Source: Marsupella aquatica
Taxonomy: Eukaryota; Marchantiophyta
NCBI GenBank assembly: GCA_973895155.1
Contig: OZ316899.1
Span: 3,348,001 to 3,412,000, forward strand
Direction of reading: 5' to 3'
DNA length: 64,000 nt
Part shown: positions 11,060 through 21,802 of the stretch, in pieces
Position numbering within the stretch: position 1 is the first letter of the stretch
Layout: every line of letters begins with the position of its first letter
Position numbers and translations under genes: made by a program
The notes under the pieces: model-generated
The model's database searches: none
Told to the model about the DNA's origin: nothing
The model's input: only the letters and a program-made list of their open reading frames with translations

Positions 11060-12192
11060 ATGATGGAAGAGGTAACGTTCTCAGATAACAAAGAACTTAA
11101 GTCAATGGACTCGACTAGCACAGCCGAGATACCAGTTTATGGTGAGATGAGACTCAAGAGGTTGGAAGCCGAGTTTGACCCAAATTTGAAAAAACAGATT
11201 AACATGATCCAAGCATGGCAATATAGGAAGCTCGAGATAGGAGAGGGAAGGGAACTAAACTTGGGCAGAAATTTGGCACCAGAGCTTGAGAAGGAGATCA
11301 GTGAGTTACTAATTGAATTTTGGGATGTGTTTGCATGGAGCCACTAGGATCTAAAGGGAGTAGACCCAAAATTAGGGGAGCATTGCATCGATCTAATGCT
11401 AGGAGCCAAGTCTTTTAGACAACCAATTTGAAGGATGAACCCTAAGTATTCTCTGATGGTCAAAGCAAAAATTGACAAACTAGTGGAAGCAGGATTCATC
11501 ACACCAGTCCTACATTCAGATTGGGTATCCCCAATCGTAATTGTTCCCAAGAAATCCGGACCAGATGGAAAGCCCAAGATATGGGTTTGTCAGGATTATA
11601 GGAAGTTGAATGAAGCCACGTTGAAGGATCACTTCCCATTACCCTTCACTAACATGGTTCTAGACATGGTAGCCAGTCATGAGTTATATTCATTCATGGA
11701 TGGGTACTCTGGTTATAATCAAATCAAAATTAGGCAAGAGGACCAGATCAAGACCACCTTCATCACAGAATGGGGAATTTACGTCTTCAATCGGATGCCA
11801 TTTGGTCTCTGTAATGCACCGGCGATGTTCCAGAGGTTGATGGGGAACATTTTTCATGACTACCTGAGAAAGTTCATGGAGATTTTCATTGACAATTTGC
11901 AGTGTTTAGCATGTGACAAAACATGCTAAATACCTCAGGACGACTTTCATGAGATGTAGGGAGGTGGGCCTCAAATTACACCCTGATAAATGTTTCTTTT
12001 GGGTAACGGAGGGGGTGCTACTCGGTCACAAGGTATCAAAAAAGGTATTGAGATTGACAAGGGCAAACTAGCAGTATGGCTGGATATCATGCAACCTAAG
12101 AACATAAAGGATGTTCGATCCTTCTTGGGATGCATTGGCTATTATCGTAGATTCATCAAAGATTTTGCCAAACTAGCATTACCTTTGAAGGG
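11060..12192 (+). pseudogene. Ty3 reverse transcriptase and start of RNase H
   Basis: Blocks in order: ELLIEFWDVFAWSH before RT, NPKYSLMVKAKIDKLVEAGF, SPIVIVPKKSGPDGKPKI, ELYSFMDGYSGYNQI (first catalytic Asp), NRMPFGLCNAPAMFQRLM, then EIFIDN near 11880. In the last block the second Asp of the usual [FY]-x-D-D is Asn, which should abolish polymerization. Downstream, in a shifted frame, come LKLHPDKC and the junction block DVRSFLGCIGYYRRFIKDFA. Coding stops at 12192, where an X 3' fragment begins. Stops at 11345 and 11429 and a frameshift after 11895 also break it. Confidence 0.8.
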
Positions 12193-12620
12193 AAGTGCAT
12201 GGTATAACTCAGTCAGAAGGAGTCATTTTGCTATTTGTGTGTCGCATTAACTTGTTTGAAGATTGTCCACATCAACCAAGAAGAGAGTAAGCAAGGTAGT
12301 AAGAGTTGGATGTGTCAAGCTGAGAGAGGTCTTAACGGCTTACCCAAGCCAGTTGGGGATCATTCCGGCGGCGGAATCCAAACATACCTAAAGGAAGACC
12401 AGGAGAGGAGGACAAGGGAAGGCATAGAAGAGGTTGGCTATGTATCTCATGACCCGATGAAGGATCTGTCCAGTATATGTGTGTAAAATGTTAGTAGAAG
12501 GAAGTTAGCAACGTCCCATGCCGCTAAGCCGCGAAACCGGCCTCGCCAAGAGCGAAACCTGCGGGAATCGGCTTGTGCAGGGGGGTTTCTTGGGTTTAGG
12601 GAGCCATGGGACGCACCACA
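12193..12620 (+). repeat. family X 3'-end fragment, copy X2
   Basis: 428 bp matching the last part of X3 and X4, from TGCATGGTATAACTCAG to the terminal GGGACGCACCACA. It keeps the subterminal hairpin at 12362-12377. No 5-bp duplication is seen at its ends (GGAAG before, TCGCC after). It could be a 5'-truncated X, or a piece of an LTR: it begins TG and ends CA, and a purine run (GAAGGGAAG) precedes it. Confidence 0.75.
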
Positions 12621-15082
12621 TCGCCAAATACGCAAAGATAGGGAGGAGCCTCAATGTAACGGCGTCACACTTCCCCAAACTACTGTACATACATACCAAT
12701 ACCCCCCAAGGACTTAAAGCAAGGATGGAAGTGAACAACTTTGAAAGACCACGTGACGATCTTGTGAAAGAACGTGCAGGGAGCTGCCCTGGCAATTAGT
12801 CATGTGCTGGTGTTGGTTGCAAGTGGATGCTTGTTGAAGTGTCGGCACAACTTTCTCGCTTGTTGTCCGTTGGCTACAGAATCAAGTCGGCAAAAGTCCG
12901 GATGGAGGATTTCAACACCAACATACTACCCTGCTAATCCTAAAACCTTCATGATTGATCTGATTTTATTTTCATCGGGCATTGAACATGTCCAATCTTT
13001 GCAGGGTCACTATCAGTGTTGACACATAGCATAAGAAAGTCCGTGAGGGCACTGTCCATCAGAGAGGCAGAAATTATATAGATTTGGATCAACGGCGGCG
13101 ACGACACTACGAGTCCAGCCAATCAATTTCCTTGTTACCATGGCATGAGGGTGTGCTTCCCCCCTTAATTTTGTCGTTAGCAGCAAAGGCATTGTTGAGC
13201 CACCGAAAGCCTACGAATGGGGATGGGGCACGTACTTGAGGTACAGCCAGGGACCTATGAGGAGTATCGCCAAGAAGATATAGTGGCCGGAGAAACATCG
13301 GGGGAAATGAACGAGAGGCGTCTCCGTTAGCACAATGCCTGGAGAAGGCAGAGGGCAAGCACAACGGCGTATTCAAGTGGTCGCACAAAATGACGTTGAT
13401 GAGGCCAGTTTTTGCTCAGCATTTGGAGCCCATTTTGGGATACCGTTAGACCCGCCCGCTGAAGGTACAAGTGACTGAGACCATAGAAGAAGAAGATTAA
13501 TCCTGCACATTGCTCCACTTAGTTGATCATTCAAGGTTGTGAGGTTTCATTATACTCAATGCAGACCGGAACGCTTATTTTTGCATAAAATCCTTGTGCG
13601 CCTAACAATAGGGACATAAAGCAATTCCCAATTACGAACCCCTCGACGTACTCCATGACACATTCAATCACATCTTCCTGGCCTTTCTCCAGACGGCATG
13701 TTTGAGTGCCATTTTGATAGCTGCTCCAATAGAGATTGACAAAATTTGTATAGTCTATTTGGAGGATCCGGGTACCTAGGTAGTTTCTTGAGATTGCATT
13801 CCATTTCCCAATGGCCACTTATAGACGACGTCTATGGACTTGGATTGCAAAGATTCTTGATCAATACTCTCACTAACTCTGGAATATTATAGTCCACTTG
13901 GAATTTTGATAGTGTACTTTTGGCCCGACTTTTGGAAAATTGAATGTTACTTTTTAGAAATTTGAAAACATAGTTTTTGAGTTTTAAATAAGGGTTCTGA
14001 ACAATTCCAATTTTCTTCCGGATACTTCAACACCAATTTTGGAAACTTCAAGTTGTGATTTGGTACAAACTTTTGAGACATAACATAAGAAAAGGGGCTT
14101 AGGTTCACACGTTGTTAACTTCATCCCAATGAGTTTTTTAATAGATAGAGACCAGCCACGAAAAGCCACACAACAAGGGGGAACAAGCAGCCTCACACAC
14201 AACAAAGAACATGCACAACATACCCCTAAAAGCCCCAAAAAGAAGAGGGCCAGAGAGTTGCACAAGAGTAAAGAGTAAAAGCTCAACAACAAGAGTCGCC
14301 CTGACACCTAAGGGGCACGACGGAACAAAAGGTGCACTCAAAGCTTCAATGAAGAGTAAGATACTGGGGATGACTACATATGATCATAAAAAGTGGGCGG
14401 GACCAAGTGTATAGTCCAGAGGAGCATATAGTTTAGCAAGCAGTTTTGCAAGCTTGATTGATTCCTAGAATGATGCATAAAGGAATTCTACATGTCTTGT
14501 TGTGAGGGAGGAGTATGATAGACGGAGGACTTTGCACAAGCCGTTCATCCGCACTTGAGCGCAAGCCACTCTCCTCCACCAACACACGCAATAGGAGAAG
14601 GCATCGTGAGAACAAAGGCTCCTCTATACTCTCTCCTCCCATCCCACACGCAGAGGGAGAAGCGTCGTGTGAAAAGAGGCTCCTCTCTGCCAAAGACCAA
14701 GTTGCTCCATAAATAGAAGGGCAAAGAACACGGGGATTGCAAATGAAAGAGCACCAACATCCAACTTGCATAACAAAACAACATTCCACATTTGTACACA
14801 TAAAGATAAGCTTGGTATATTCATAGGAAACATATGTGCCTAACAAAAATTCTGGTTGATGTCGGCGTAGGCATCCCTGAAATCAACCTCCCATGCTCAG
14901 AAACACCCAAGCCTCCCAAGTGGAAAACACTAAGGCAGAAAACGCAAGCACTTTCTGTTCACACCTCAACACGATGCACGATCAACTAACAAATTCCTAC
15001 GCGATGATCGCATCCGCACAAAAAACAGCTCCAAAACACCTCCCGATAGCTGACTCTAGAATTCCTCATTCAATCGTTCCAG
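12621..15082. other. stretch without a supportable gene
   Basis: No family motif is recognised. AT-rich segments dominate 13850-14050. A TATA-like box (CATAAATAGAAGG) lies near 14708, with paired GGCTCCTCT words at 14621 and 14680. The left edge of transposon P probably lies somewhere here, but I could not place it. Only the weak minus-strand ORF at 13531-13818 has a coding look. Confidence 0.4.
13531..13818 (-). CDS. hypothetical ORF of 95 residues
   Basis: An ATG-started minus-strand frame with a protein-like composition (KWNAISRNYLGTRILQIDY; FVIGNCFMSLLLGAQGFYAK). I do not recognise it. One hydrophobic stretch could be a membrane segment or a buried strand. It may be an exon or remnant, and no neighbour supports a function. 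Confidence 0.2.
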   Translation of the reverse strand: MAIGKWNAISRNYLGTRILQIDYTNFVNLYWSSYQNGTQTCRLEKGQEDVIECVMEYVEGFVIGNCFMSLLLGAQGFYAKISVPVCIEYNETSQP

Positions 15083-15555
15083 GATGATGACATCCACTCG
15101 TCGGAGTCCGCATTATCGCTATCTAGAAATTCTTCCCTTGCCCATTCCTTCAGACTTCTCTCGGAGCTTTGTTTCTTCATTAAAGGTCCGTAATACTCAG
15201 CCAAATGCTCCCTCTTCCAACGACGCCTCATCTTTTGACATTCCTCTTGACGGATCCTCTTTTGTTACCCCTCCGCGGCCTTTGTTGGCTTCTTCTCTTT
15301 CTCTTTCTGTTCCTCCTCCACCTCATCTGCAACAGGTGCCTGGTTGTTCGTATTGTCATGACTAACCACAGTTTGGTTGCCAAGAGGTGGAATGGTTTCT
15401 ATTCCTGCCGCAACTCCAGAGTCAAAACTATCGGATGGCTCCGAGCACACAGAGAAGTTGGACCGCTCCTCATTCGCATTCTCTGCCTGTAATGCTCTAG
15501 AACTCTTCTCCGCATGTAATGCCGAAGAACTCCTCACTCGTCTCCCAGGTGCCAT
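15083..15555 (-). pseudogene. small accessory ORF of transposon P
   Basis: The minus strand starts MAPGRRVRSSSALHAEKS at 15555 and continues with a Glu/Lys-rich segment. After a frame change near 15270 it runs on as a charged segment (RRRWKREHLAEYYGPLMKKQ) ending SDEWMSSSWND at 15083. The total is about 150 residues, with no known domain. The palindrome cluster at 15765-16476 lies upstream of its start, as another lies between the transposase and the plus-strand gene at 32 kb. It may be a DNA-binding accessory protein, which is inference. Confidence 0.4.
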
Positions 15556-15709
15556 TATGAAAGTTAAGGAAAATCACCACGATCCAAAATGGTTGTCAAG
15601 CGCTCAATTTGGGAAAGGAAGATTTGATCAGAAGGAGAGAGATGTTGGAGACTGAGCCAGAAGTTCATCACAAAACATAACTTGAAGGAGAGAAACAAGC
15701 CTCTTGAAT

Positions 15710-16450
15710 AAAGGTGTGTGTGATGAGATCCGGGATTTGCAAGTCATAAGTTCATTATGACATCCTACGCGAGCCTCGTGTGGCACAATTATGATACTAA
15801 AACCCGTGACCCGGCACCACACCATCATTGTGGCCACAACGGACCCAAGCCATAGGGCGACATGCGCGCCATTGCAGTGAAAGTGAAATTTAGTACAAGT
15901 ACACACCTTTCACTTTCCGAAGGTCATAATGATCCTAGAGCTGAGTAGTCCGGCCTACACGAGCCTCGTGCAAAAAGTGACTGGAACCAACCAGCTCCAA
16001 CCTCACCTATTGTTCTCCCACAGTCCTCAACCCGACAATTAGTACATGTCGTGTGAATATGGGTGTGTGTGATGAGATCCGGGATTTGCAAGTCATAAGT
16101 TGATTATGACATCCTACGCGAGCCTCGTGTAGCACAATTATGATTCAAAACCACCTGTCAGTTTAACCTCAATAACGGAGGAAATTGAGCTCATCCCACC
16201 CAAATCTCGTGATCCGGCACCAAACCATCATTGTGGCCACAACGGACATGAGCCAAAGGTTGACATGCGCGCCATTGCAGTGAATGGGACACACCTTTCA
16301 CTTTCCAAAGCTCAAAATGATCCTTGAGCTAAGTAGTCCGGCCTACACAAGCCTCGTGTGAAAAGTGACTGGAACAAACCTGCTCCAACCTTGCCTATTG
16401 TTCTCCCACAATCCTCAACCCGACAATTAGGACGTGCCGTGCATCACCAA
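15710..16450. repeat. tandem duplication of about 350-400 bp
   Basis: Three blocks recur in the same order: GATGAGATCCGGGATTTGCA at 15723 and 16073, CATCATTGTGGCCACAACGG at 15822 and 16226, and TGTTCTCCCACA near 16010 and 16399. Each unit carries two copies of the CTACRCGAG palindrome. The copies have diverged by indels, including an extra stretch near 16150-16200 in the second. Confidence 0.75.
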
Positions 16451-16476
16451 GTGTCTTCCACGCGAGTCTCGCATCG
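15765..16476. promoter_or_regulatory. palindrome cluster 1 of transposon P (five copies)
   Basis: Imperfect palindromes of type CTACRCGAG-N-CTCGTGTAG lie at 15765-15782, 15955-15971, 16114-16132, 16343-16360 and 16457-16476. They are intergenic, between the start of the ORF at 15555 and the end of the transposase gene. The symmetric form suggests binding by a dimer, perhaps the transposase or an accessory protein. A further copy lies within the transposase gene at 23471-23488. Confidence 0.7.
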
Positions 16477-16770
16477 AAAAAGGATTTTAGTTCTCCTCAA
16501 TCATTTCTGTAATGTTGTGGTGCGTCCCATGGCTCCCTAAACCCAAGAAACCCCTCTGCACAAGCCGATTCCCGTAGGTTTCGCTCTTGGCGAGGCCGAT
16601 TTAGCGGCTTAGCGGCATGGGACGCTGCTAACTTCCTTCTACTACTATTACTATTAACATTTTACTCACATATACTGGACAGATCCTTCATCGGGTCATG
16701 AGATACGTAGCCGGCCTATTCTAGGCCTTCCCTTGTCCTCCTCTCTTGGTTTTCCTTTAGGTATGTTTGG

Positions 16771-16786
16771 ATTCCGCCGCCGGAAT
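16771..16786 (-). promoter_or_regulatory. conserved 3' hairpin of X3
   Basis: ATTCCG-GCGG-CGGAAT on the minus strand: a 6-bp stem with a four-base loop, 255 bp from the 3' terminus. The same structure occurs in X2, X4, Y1 and, with one mismatch, Y2. Confidence 0.6.
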
Positions 16787-17421
16787 GATCCCCAACTGGC
16801 TTGGGTAAGCCGCTAAGACCTCTCTCAGCTCAACACATCCAACTCTTACTACCTTGCTTACTCCCTTCTTGGTTGATGTGGGCAATCTTCAAACAGGTTA
16901 AGGCGACACACAAATAGCAAAATGACTCATTCTGACTGAGTTATACCATGCACTTGCCATACAAACAGTACCTCTCATATACAAGATCTGCGAACTAAGC
17001 CGTGAGGCCAACTCTATTCATCTCTTAGGTATGAGGAAACATGACTATACACAAGGGTCACAGTATAACTAACCAAGAGCTTCTTTAACTACTTGATCCC
17101 AACCCTGTTGGTGCACTAAAAACTTGCTAAGGAAGAAGGTCATGAACTCCCTGCTGCCCAGGTACTTATCCTGGCAGTGGATCCGCCTAATTCCTTGCAG
17201 CGTAAGCCTAATCTACCTAACTGTAATCTACCTATGTACAGCGAGGCAGGAGCACAAGTGTTGCTCTCCCCAATGGATCCGCAATCCCACTAAGCTAAGT
17301 GTCAGGGCCGCCCCTTGGTCCTGATCCTAATTCTAAACTTGGAGATCTGAGCCCGCCCTGCCCACTCACGCCTCCTCCCTCCACGTCCGCCCTCCTTAAA
17401 AGGAGCGGCCCTCCACCACCG

Positions 17422-19085
17422 TCATGGCAACGGTGTCTGGTCCTCAATGGACGCCCCCAACACTTCCTCCGCAGCCACTACCGTAGGTCCGTCCTCTGAC
17501 AGATTACCTACTACGGACCGAGTCAACTCTCCATCGGCCTGACTGGGTCCACCCTCGGCTTCGGCCTCAGCATCGGCCACGGCCTCCCCGACATGCTCTA
17601 GTGGTGGATCCGGTACCCTGGCTTCATCACCGAGTATCCTAGCCTTGGCTTTGCCATCCCCGCCTTCTAGGGCAGTTGGATCCTCTACCGTGACCCTGCC
17701 TGAGGTTGGTGTTGGGTTTACCTCCTTGGTCACGATGGCTTGAGGAGCCGTATTACTCCCTGACCTAGAAGGTTTCCGCTTCTTCTTCTTCTTCTTTGGT
17801 TCGGCAGCTGGCCCCTTCCCCTTGCCACTTACCTCCGGCACCGGTGCGAGTGTCTCGGCTTGTACTTTGGCCAGTACTACTCCTGGCAACTTGGTTGCCC
17901 CAATTGGAGTTGGACCTGAGGAAGCCAAGCATTTAAATACTGCGGCCTGTGTCTTCAGCCGCTCCGTTTGGATGTCGGCTCGCCGCTGTAAGTTCTCCAT
18001 CTTCCGCGTGCTTTCCTCCAACTCCTCTTGCAATTCATCTAGGTCCTTGCGCGCCTCCTCCCGCTCCTTTTGGGCTTCCTCCAATTCCTTCTTTAAGGTA
18101 GCCCTCTCCTCCTGGGTTGCTCTTAGCTCCTTGTCGAGCTCCGTAACGACTTCAGACTCCATTTTATTCATCTTGGCATAAGTTTGATCAAGCTGGTCGT
18201 CTTTCTCACGGAGGTCGGCCTTGAAGCTGGCCGTCATGGATGCGAGCTCCTGCCAAAGCACGATAATTGCCTGATAGGATTTCCCTAACTCGGCCTCCTT
18301 CTGCTCAAGGGCTCCGCGGATATCCTCAAGTTCCCCCTTCAGCGCTCTTTCCCTTCTCTAAGTTTCCGCCATGGCCCAATTGTTGGCTGCTATGTGAGCC
18401 TCCTCTGCGTCTCTCAGCTCTTGCTTCCACTTCTCCTTCTCCTTGATCGAATCGGCCAGCTCACCTTGGGTCCGAGTCAGTTTATCCTTGATAATCTGAT
18501 TATCAGACTGCGCGGTATCCAATTGCCCCTGCATGATATTGAGCTCAGCCGCTTAATCCGCAGCTCATCTTGGGCTTTCTTGGCCGCCTTCAGGTCTTCT
18601 ACCTTGGCTTCCCTTGCCCTGACCCGACAGATGACCTCGTCCTTCTTGCTTCTCTCCAAAGCCACCGCTTCTTCTAATCGGCGCTTCTCCAACATTTCCC
18701 TCTGGAAAAAGGGTCTCTGCTCCAACTCCTCCCCAAAGATGCCAAGCGCAAGTTCCCCACACATCTCCCCGTACTCCATGGCTCGTTCTTTAGCATAGGC
18801 GGAGTGAGTAGAAGTCATCGGCATCATCCACCGCGGCCTTTGTTCCCAAGCCGCCTTGCAAATTTCTTCTATCGTGGCTGGCGGGTTGCTTCATTTTTCT
18901 ATAAGCCGCCTGATGGCCTCTGGCCATTCTCCTCCTGGTAAATCCTTCTCCCTAGCCAGGGCTACCTCTTCTTCCTCCCTGAGTTGTTCTTGAAACTCCT
19001 GTGCCGTCTGTTTTATGCCGTCAAAGCTCGGGGGAGCGACATCTGGTGGGGGAGACTCGGGGCTGCTCTGCTGGGTTGGGTCCCC
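17422..19085 (-). pseudogene. X ORF2 coiled-coil protein (X3)
   Basis: This follows in frame after the TGA at 19086-19088. It opens with a Pro-rich stretch (VAPPSFDGI), then a Glu/Arg-rich segment (AREKDLPGGEWPEAIRRLI), a W-E-Q-R-P-R-W block and a long coiled coil (REMLEKRRLEEAVALERSKK through NLQRRADIQTERLK). It ends with a VSGKGKGPA and KKKKKRKPSRSGS basic patch, an Ala/Glu-rich tail and GASIEDQTPLP at 17422. Frame changes near 18540, 18360 and 18890 break it. It has no enzyme motif. Confidence 0.65.
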
Positions 19086-21802
19086 TCAAACTACTCTTGG
19101 AAGCGTGGGGATGAACCTGCCACAGGTCCTTATTCCTGGAACATGATGGTCCGACCTGTAGCCAGAGTCATCATTGTCGTAGCCTTCTACCGCCTCCTCC
19201 TCGGCTTGGACTACCGGCTCCCCCCGCTGCTGTCCTGGTCTTGCCGTGAACACGGCCTCACAGATCACGGGTCCTGGTTCCTCCGGCTTCCACGTTGATC
19301 TCATCTTCTCCCTGTCGCAACCAGGAGCTTCGGGCTGCTTTTCCCCGGCTTCGGGACTTGAAGCTCCTAAATACCTTCGGACTCCCGGCTTGTGTTCCGG
19401 CCTCCTTCTCTCCTTGACCCCGGTAAAGCCAACTTTGGGAGCAGTTTTCTGTACCGGTCCCGTTGCCGTTACCGTTCTCCTTTCCTTCTCAGCAATTTCA
19501 GCAGATTCTGCATGCCTGGTTGCTGCATCGACAAGTCCTCCTTCCTTGGCCTAAACACCTGCTCGATTGTAGGACTGTCGGGCTGGGTCGGTTTCTCTGT
19601 TGCCGGCCTTGGTTCCGGAACCTCCTCTGGTGCTCTTGCCTGCAAGGGCAGTACCGGGACGAATATCTGACTGCAGGCATACCGGCACAACAGCGGCATA
19701 TGATAACCAAGCCGGGACACGCTTCCCATGCCGATCACCAGATGTTCCTCCTTCAAGATCTTCTTTAGTTGGGTGAGGAGGTACCCGTTGTAGTCTTGGC
19801 TTGGGTCTGGCCTCTCCGCCAGATAGACCTGTGCCTTGCCGATCTCTGCCCTTGGCAAGTTACAATGCATGGTCACCCGCAAGAAATTGATCATTTCTCC
19901 TATGTGCGGGTTTGTGCAGGTGTTTTGGAAGAAGCCATTCTTTGTTGATGGCCCTGGAAACGATCGGAACTCCTTGTCTCGCAAGGTCTTCCTGGTATCT
20001 ACTTTGGTCTTATTGCCCATCGGCAAGCCAAACACTTTGGCAATCACCCGGGGAGTGAGATAGAAATCCTTCCCATACACCCTTGTGGAATTGGTCTTGG
20101 GCTCCCATGATCCCACGAATTCTAGTAAGTCTGAATCCGGCACCTCCGGCTTCAGCCATGGTAACTTTACGAAGGCTTCCAAGCCGGATCCGGCCATGAA
20201 GCCCTGGTATTTTTGAGTCTGCATAGCCATAAAGCATGCATCCTCTTCCCGTGCAAAGTGTAATTGCACCTCCTCGGGGAGGGTCGCCGCCCAGCCTTTC
20301 CAGGTGTCATCTCTTGTTGGAACGACATTGATGGTGTGGTAAGCGTTTTAGATGAAACTTGTATAAAACGTATCTTAGAAACTCAAATTCATTCCCGTAA
20401 GGAATAAAGGAAATCAATTTATGATAGTATTAAGGACTTTGAGATCTTTAGGAGTCTCTTTCCTTACACAACTACTATGTATCACTCAAAATATTTATGA
20501 TCAATCGTTTTAATATGAAAACTCTTAGACTATCGCTCCTTCTCAATAGAAGTTTGATTTTCGCTCCATTCCTAAATTCCTTATACTCAACAGAGATCGG
20601 CTTTACATTAGGGATTTCACTACAATTCTCTAAACTCTAGATTTTAGAACTTTACTCATATTTTTCCATACAAAACCAAAGAAACGTTTTCTCAAAATGT
20701 ATTCATTCATTCCAAGGTTTGCAAGAAATGCACGAGGAAATCATGAATAACAGTAGAATTTGGGTGGTGCATTTTCTCATTTCTGCGATTCTTCCTCCTA
20801 AAGCCCAACTTGGCATGAGGAAAAGACCCATACTGGTCACAAATCGTTTCCAGAGAAAATGACAAGGCAATTTTGCCTGGGAGTTCAATTGTATCACTCC
20901 CTCACAGATCAAAGAGATCTGAAAAGGTGACTTAACTACCTAAAAACTAACTATTGATGGAAGATTTGAAGAGGTAAGTAGTTCTAACTACTTTCCTAAG
21001 CTAAGATTCCTAATGATGGCTAAACTAGTTTAACTAAGCTAAATTCTATCTAATGAGCTCAATTTAGGAAAAAGGGAGAGGGAAAACGGTTTAAGAGAAG
21101 TTGAATCAAAATCCAACTAAAAACGCCTGAACGATTCTTCCGATGTAAAAGCAATTGTCGATTAAAAAGGATCCTTCAATGTGAAAGCAGTTTTAGAGCT
21201 TTAACTCCTTCATCTTCTGTAAATAACTTCATTTGTCGCTTAAAAGGTTTCAAAAGGTTTGAAAAATGTACATTGAATACTCTTTTAGAATACTTCCTCA
21301 GAAAAGGCTTTCCACAGATGGGGTCGACCTCCTCCTCTTTGGCTTTCACCTGCCTCCTGCTTCCCTGCGCTGCTGGTTTCCTGGGTGCCGCCGACCTTGT
21401 TCTTTTCGCAGGGGTGGCTTCTTCATTGTTGTTCCCTTTCCTCTTCATAGCAGCTGCCGTGGATGTTTCTCCTAGCACGGTTGCCTTTGTCCACCCCTTC
21501 GTGCTACCCTTCAACTCCCAGTGTATGTCGTTGCAGCAGTTGATGGCCTCCCGGATGCCGACTATTATGTTCTCACAAAATAGAAGATCGTCGAGTTCAT
21601 CGGTAGTAGGCGTCCACAAGAATTCAGCCGTAATGAGTTCTCCTCCTAAGAAGGCAGACTTCTACAGCTTCCACAGCCGAGCAAGCTCCTGCTGTTCTCG
21701 AGCCGCTCTCTCTGATTCTTTGTCCTCGTAGGTCCCAATGTACTCAGTTGCCCGTTCTAACAGGCATCCCCAAAAATGAGCAACTTGATTGACGTTGCTC
21801 AT
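19086..21802 (-). pseudogene. X ORF1 FGLP-domain protein (X3), split by W
   Basis: The likely start is MSNVNQ at 21802. The first part has NQVAHFWGCL, FLWTPTTDELDDLLFCENI and EEATPAKRTRS. After element W it resumes with DDTWKGWAATLPEEVQLHFA, then the core YGKDFYLTPRVIAKVFGLPM, FRSFPGPSTKNGFF, CTNPHIGEM, HCNLPRAEIGKAQVYLAE and LGYHMPLLCRYA. It then runs through FRPRKEDLSMQQPGMQNLLK to the stop after GRFIPTLPRVV. A TAG at 21662-21664 replaces a CAG found in X5. Unlike X4 and X5, there is no stop after the KPAAQ segment. The function is unknown. Confidence 0.7.
20335..21316. mobile_element. 982-bp TIR element W nested in X3
   Basis: Its ends are TGTGGTAAGC and, inverted, TGTGGAAAGC (9 of 10 match). 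GATGG is duplicated at 20330-20334 and 21317-21321. The relative X5 has the uninterrupted target (TTGATGGGATCGACC), which confirms the insertion. It is AT-rich with no credible ORF, so probably non-autonomous. The 5-bp duplication and TGTG ends match those of X and Y. Confidence 0.85.

Larger units (their letters stand above)
4605..12192 (+). mobile_element. Ty3/gypsy retrotransposon G, broken and composite
   Basis: In order on the plus strand: a primer-binding-like site (4605), gag (4676-6280), a non-coding insert (about 6600-9590), protease (about 9600-10779), and RT with the start of RNase H (11060-12192). Integrase and a normal 3' LTR are missing, because pol stops at 12192 against an X fragment. 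The gag-protease-RT order and motifs are those of plant Ty3 elements of Tat/Athila or related type. Every ORF carries stops or frameshifts, so this copy cannot encode a working polyprotein. Confidence 0.75.

Noticed and set aside
14515-14846. Overlapping ORFs on both strands near 14.5-14.8 kb
   Set aside because: Their compositions are low in information, none resembles a family, and they mutually overlap.
15765-16476. CRISPR-like array from regularly repeated palindromes
   Set aside because: Spacing is irregular, the intervals are themselves repeated, there are no cas genes, and the context is a plant transposon.
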